From an uncultured Treponema sp. (GTDB taxonomy: Bacteria > Spirochaetota > Spirochaetia > Treponematales > Treponemataceae): a DNA stretch of 22,425 bases. The notes beneath the pieces were generated by a model. The model was not told the origin of the DNA. It made no database searches and worked only from the letters and a program-made list of their open reading frames with translations. The stretch's first letter is position 1. Every line of letters starts with the position of its first letter. The DNA is taken from the NCBI GenBank assembly GCA_946611835.1, contig CAMOEE010000012.1, positions 1-22,425 of the forward strand. The letters run 5' to 3'. Positions 20,801-22,425 of the stretch are shown piece by piece. Made by a program: the position numbers and the translations under genes.

Positions 20801-22348
20801 AACGGAAAGGTTCGCCTGCACGAATTTCTCTTTCCCGGACAGGAAACTTCCGGCGACAAGGATTCGGCCGGTCTCCTCGTAGTCAGGATGGGCAAAATCA
20901 AGAATCTCGAAGTCAAAGTCTATCGAACTGGCTCCAGGAAGTGCCGTAAACTGAAGGGCTGTGAAGGTCTTTTCGTTCATAAAAACCTGTGGGGCGACGC
21001 AGGTAAAGCCGTTCCTGTAGGGATCGACGAACATCTCAAAGCTTATAATTCCGCCATTCTTAAGAGTAAAATGATTGAGGGTGAGAAGACCTGAAGGCTG
21101 CATCCTCTTTATGTCAAAATTCCCGCTGAACTGGGCATCGATGAAATTACCTTTAGCAGTGACAGACTTAAGGTTGACAAGATTTTTGTTTCCCTCGCAC
21201 ACAAGGCTAAGGTCCATAGGCTCGCCCAGGACTTTCCGGCTGAGTGAAAGAGTCAGGTTCGAGTCATATGACAATTCCTCTTTTGAGATTTCTGCTGACA
21301 GGGAACCGGTGAGCGTAGTTCCGTCAATTTTGCGGAATATCCCGGGCTTTTTACGAACGGAGACCAGCTTCAGGGGATTGAATTTCTCAAAATCCCCGGA
21401 TAGGGCAAGTTTTTCCCCGGCAAAATCATAGCTTGCATACAGGGAGAAAGGAAGAACCGTACGCATGGTGCGAAGCTCAATTTTGTCATCCGAATAGTTC
21501 ACGAGGGTATCAAGTCTTGAAAGGGAATAATCCGCCCCGCCGTTTCCGGAAAGGCTCATAAAGAAAGAACTGCCGTCAAGATTCGGGTACAAGGTTCCTG
21601 AGGCTGAAAAATTGCTTGCGAAACTGGTCCATTTTCCCTCAGTTTTGACAAGCCCGGTCTTGTAGAAAAATTTTCCGGCCGTGTCAATCTCCACACCTTC
21701 ATAAAGGTTGAAGTCAGCGAGCTTAAGCGATTTCAAAGAGACGAGGGCATCATTCATCTTGTCTGAATAATGCAGAGAAAGATTCTTGATTGTCACATCA
21801 ATCGGTATATTGACCTCTTTGCCTGAAAGAGAGATTTTTGAGCCGCTTTCTTGAGCAGGCTTTTCCTGAGAAGGCACTTCCCCGGCATCACTCTCTCCCT
21901 CCTCCTGACCGGCCTTTTTCTTCGCCTTTTGTTTTTCGAGGAAGGACCTTACCTTTGAATTGAAGGCAGAATCCTGCATGGCATCATACTCGATGCTGAC
22001 ACCGTTGAGCACAAGCTCATCAAGGGCAACAAGAGGATTCTTTGAGAAAAAGCCTGTCACATTGTAAGTAAGTTTTGCCCTCTTTATGCTCAAAACTCTG
22101 TTTTTTCTTCCGGCATCGTAGACTGCCAGATTTTTTACGTTGACTCCGACAAAAAGCGACGGAGAGAGAGACTGATATGAGAATGCGAGTCCAGTTTTTT
22201 CTTCAAGCTCTTCCGTCAGATTTTTTTCAAGCGAAGACAAGGACTCCTCAATTCGCAGATAGACAGGGCGAACGAGAGCAAGAGTCGCAATCAGGAGAAA
22301 AATGAAAATAGTGCTTCCGAGGCCAACGCCGAAAAGTTTATTTTTCAT
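17846..22348 (-). CDS. tamB: Translocation and assembly module protein TamB (AsmA-like/DUF490)
   Basis: A 1500-residue protein. A single N-terminal membrane anchor (about 5-28) is followed by a very long run of alternating beta strands, the hydrophobic-groove fold of the AsmA/TamB group that bridges inner and outer membrane. A charged Lys/Glu/Gln/Ser linker (about 136-172) interrupts the first part. The conserved TamB C-terminal domain covers roughly the last 350 residues, ending in barrel-like strands (SMTLSWKLAF) with terminal Phe. TamB works with an Omp85 partner, here plausibly BamA next door since no TamA is seen, and with phospholipid transport to the outer membrane in other diderms. 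It is the first gene of the operon. The start is ATG; the best ribosome site, AAGGA, is about 17 bases away, which is far. Confidence 0.93.
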   Translation of the reverse strand: MKNKLFGVGLGSTIFIFLLIATLALVRPVYLRIEESLSSLEKNLTEELEEKTGLAFSYQSLSPSLFVGVNVKNLAVYDAGRKNRVLSIKRAKLTYNVTGFFSKNPLVALDELVLNGVSIEYDAMQDSAFNSKVRSFLEKQKAKKKAGQEEGESDAGEVPSQEKPAQESGSKISLSGKEVNIPIDVTIKNLSLHYSDKMNDALVSLKSLKLADFNLYEGVEIDTAGKFFYKTGLVKTEGKWTSFASNFSASGTLYPNLDGSSFFMSLSGNGGADYSLSRLDTLVNYSDDKIELRTMRTVLPFSLYASYDFAGEKLALSGDFEKFNPLKLVSVRKKPGIFRKIDGTTLTGSLSAEISKEELSYDSNLTLSLSRKVLGEPMDLSLVCEGNKNLVNLKSVTAKGNFIDAQFSGNFDIKRMQPSGLLTLNHFTLKNGGIISFEMFVDPYRNGFTCVAPQVFMNEKTFTALQFTALPGASSIDFDFEILDFAHPDYEETGRILVAGSFLSGKEKFVQANLSVSNIFADSIVDTVAFFMPAEKSALMKGLAENLRPFIFTTDVYFSSDLKDFSMNAPYCLFANTEQDRQLVSFALDGSRETLQLSEFDLIFGRQTAHAEASIEFADNLKEFSFNTALTFNSVPYNFFGTVSPSWIAISGDYNFDAIVSIDNQIGATVQFSQLPFSLGKYVFSASSNSILHFSPEAGFDADIVSFELEEPSSYLQFGPHLAFSGNLSKYGFVFNTLSYTDTVSSLDGNGTVVWNMNGKIFDSLHASMSAQSPISAEKISLNADLSNPSQLPFSSEALKNDFYISVEASLNSFPSARLLALQNPENTISADFTASGTISNPFVSMILHRSSVLLYGYPLGASGSFALDDTGLHVDGLNLDWSVLKVSEASASFAPDTFLGSASMTIDAELMGKNLHAPFEIKLEGSAPAKKFALPDYYSVTLSSENVTGDLITSDFPLKLMVMRSPDRYDIFTDVDDGFRATYTADGKITAVAGKKSPVQMDLEGTIAQNRLNLNIRGIAADMRFICSEIEIPFVSFNSGILTGAFRITGPTTDPEFTGAFSVSHPNFVIPFISKNYLHAEKVIMTVGQGEAVVPPTLVTLGKGLATVEYRMEFNRWVPNSLELNISIEENRKVPLDLSFPFIHAKGLASGKLNLAFTIPRDVSISGFVIADNTDVEIVATPLQNQFSIDNILASVPSKKQGNINVNVDFDIIVGQKVQLLFNPFLRGVVAPGTPLSIYFDSYSGDLKFESDIVLRGGEIAWLNRNFYMKEGRIVFNESQDSIDPKVTVRAETRERDANGNMVSIILSANNQLVSSFNPTFTSNPAKSEREIMQLLGQVISADSSGISDILGSGGDFFIQSTVMRRVENTLRELLNFDIFSIRTNILQNSLKLSMSENTKNKQLGFGNFIDNSTVYMGKYFGSSIYVDSMLHWSYDENKINNGTSVNGIIFQPEFGFEMTSPFVNIRLGVAPDIDSLQKGLLNTWVPSTSMTLSWKLAF

Positions 22349-22388
22349 CTAAAAAAATTCGAGAGTCCTTCTCTTCTAATATCGGCAT

Positions 22389-22417
22389 ATAATAAAGTAG
22401 CAATTAGAAATTGGCAA
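22389..22417 (-). promoter_or_regulatory. Sigma-70 promoter of the tamB-bamA-skp-mutS operon
   Basis: On the minus strand TTGCCA (22412-22417, five of six) and TATTAT (22389-22394, five of six) are separated by exactly 17 bases. The predicted start is near 22382, leaving a leader of about 33 bases before the tamB ATG. The leader can form a small GAGA/TCTC hairpin around the AAGGA ribosome-site candidate. Confidence 0.75.
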
Positions 22418-22425
22418 TCACAAAT

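Overview
The window reads as chromosomal DNA of a treponeme-like spirochaete, a diderm with an outer membrane. The main reason is gene order. From memory, tamB-bamA-skp-mutS matches the Treponema pallidum block TP0325-TP0328, and cheW, a DegT-like gene, NAD kinase and recN occur together around TP0439-TP0442 (I am less sure of the second match). The proteins also show a complete BamA/TamB/Skp outer-membrane assembly set. Every convincing gene, including both tRNAs, lies on the minus strand, so transcription runs from high to low coordinates. I see no mobile element, CRISPR array, rRNA or phage gene. The content is mainly housekeeping.

Layout in the direction of transcription. (1) 22348-12106: tamB, bamA, skp and mutS form one tight operon. 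A near-consensus promoter lies just upstream, and a hairpin terminator lies in a structured 255-base gap after mutS. (2) comF stands alone (11847-11056). (3) A GltA-type NADPH-dependent glutamate synthase small-subunit gene (10922-9633) has its own strong promoter, whose -35 box sits inside a 20-base dyad. (4) After a hairpin-rich gap comes a six-gene operon, 9493-3272: cheW, a DegT-fold protein without its PLP lysine, nadK, recN, an unknown helical protein and a long YfbR-like HD protein. Stop and start codons overlap at TAATG or sit one base apart. It ends at a terminator of the same hairpin family as the one after mutS. (5) A LysM-LysM-degenerate LytM protein (3125-2169). (6) tRNA-Asp(GTC) and tRNA-Pro(CGG), with a textbook terminator hairpin between them. 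(7) Arginase followed by a secreted RlpA/SPOR protein (1778-189), then a GC-rich stretch of nested inverted repeats at the window edge.

How the genes fit together. TamB, BamA and Skp serve lipid and protein delivery to the outer membrane, and mutS is carried on the same transcript. RlpA and the LysM/LytM protein belong to peptidoglycan remodelling and cell separation. RecN, MutS and ComF relate to DNA repair or uptake. CheW links to chemotaxis. Arginase and GltA concern nitrogen metabolism.

The least ordinary observations are the probable DegT pseudo-enzyme, the LytM domain without metal ligands, the terminator abutting the 5' end of tRNA-Pro, the shared intergenic hairpin family, and the dyad over the gltA promoter. 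I do not see a clear new multi-gene system. The best candidates for unexplored biology are the DegT-like protein beside cheW and the coupled helical/HD pair behind recN.
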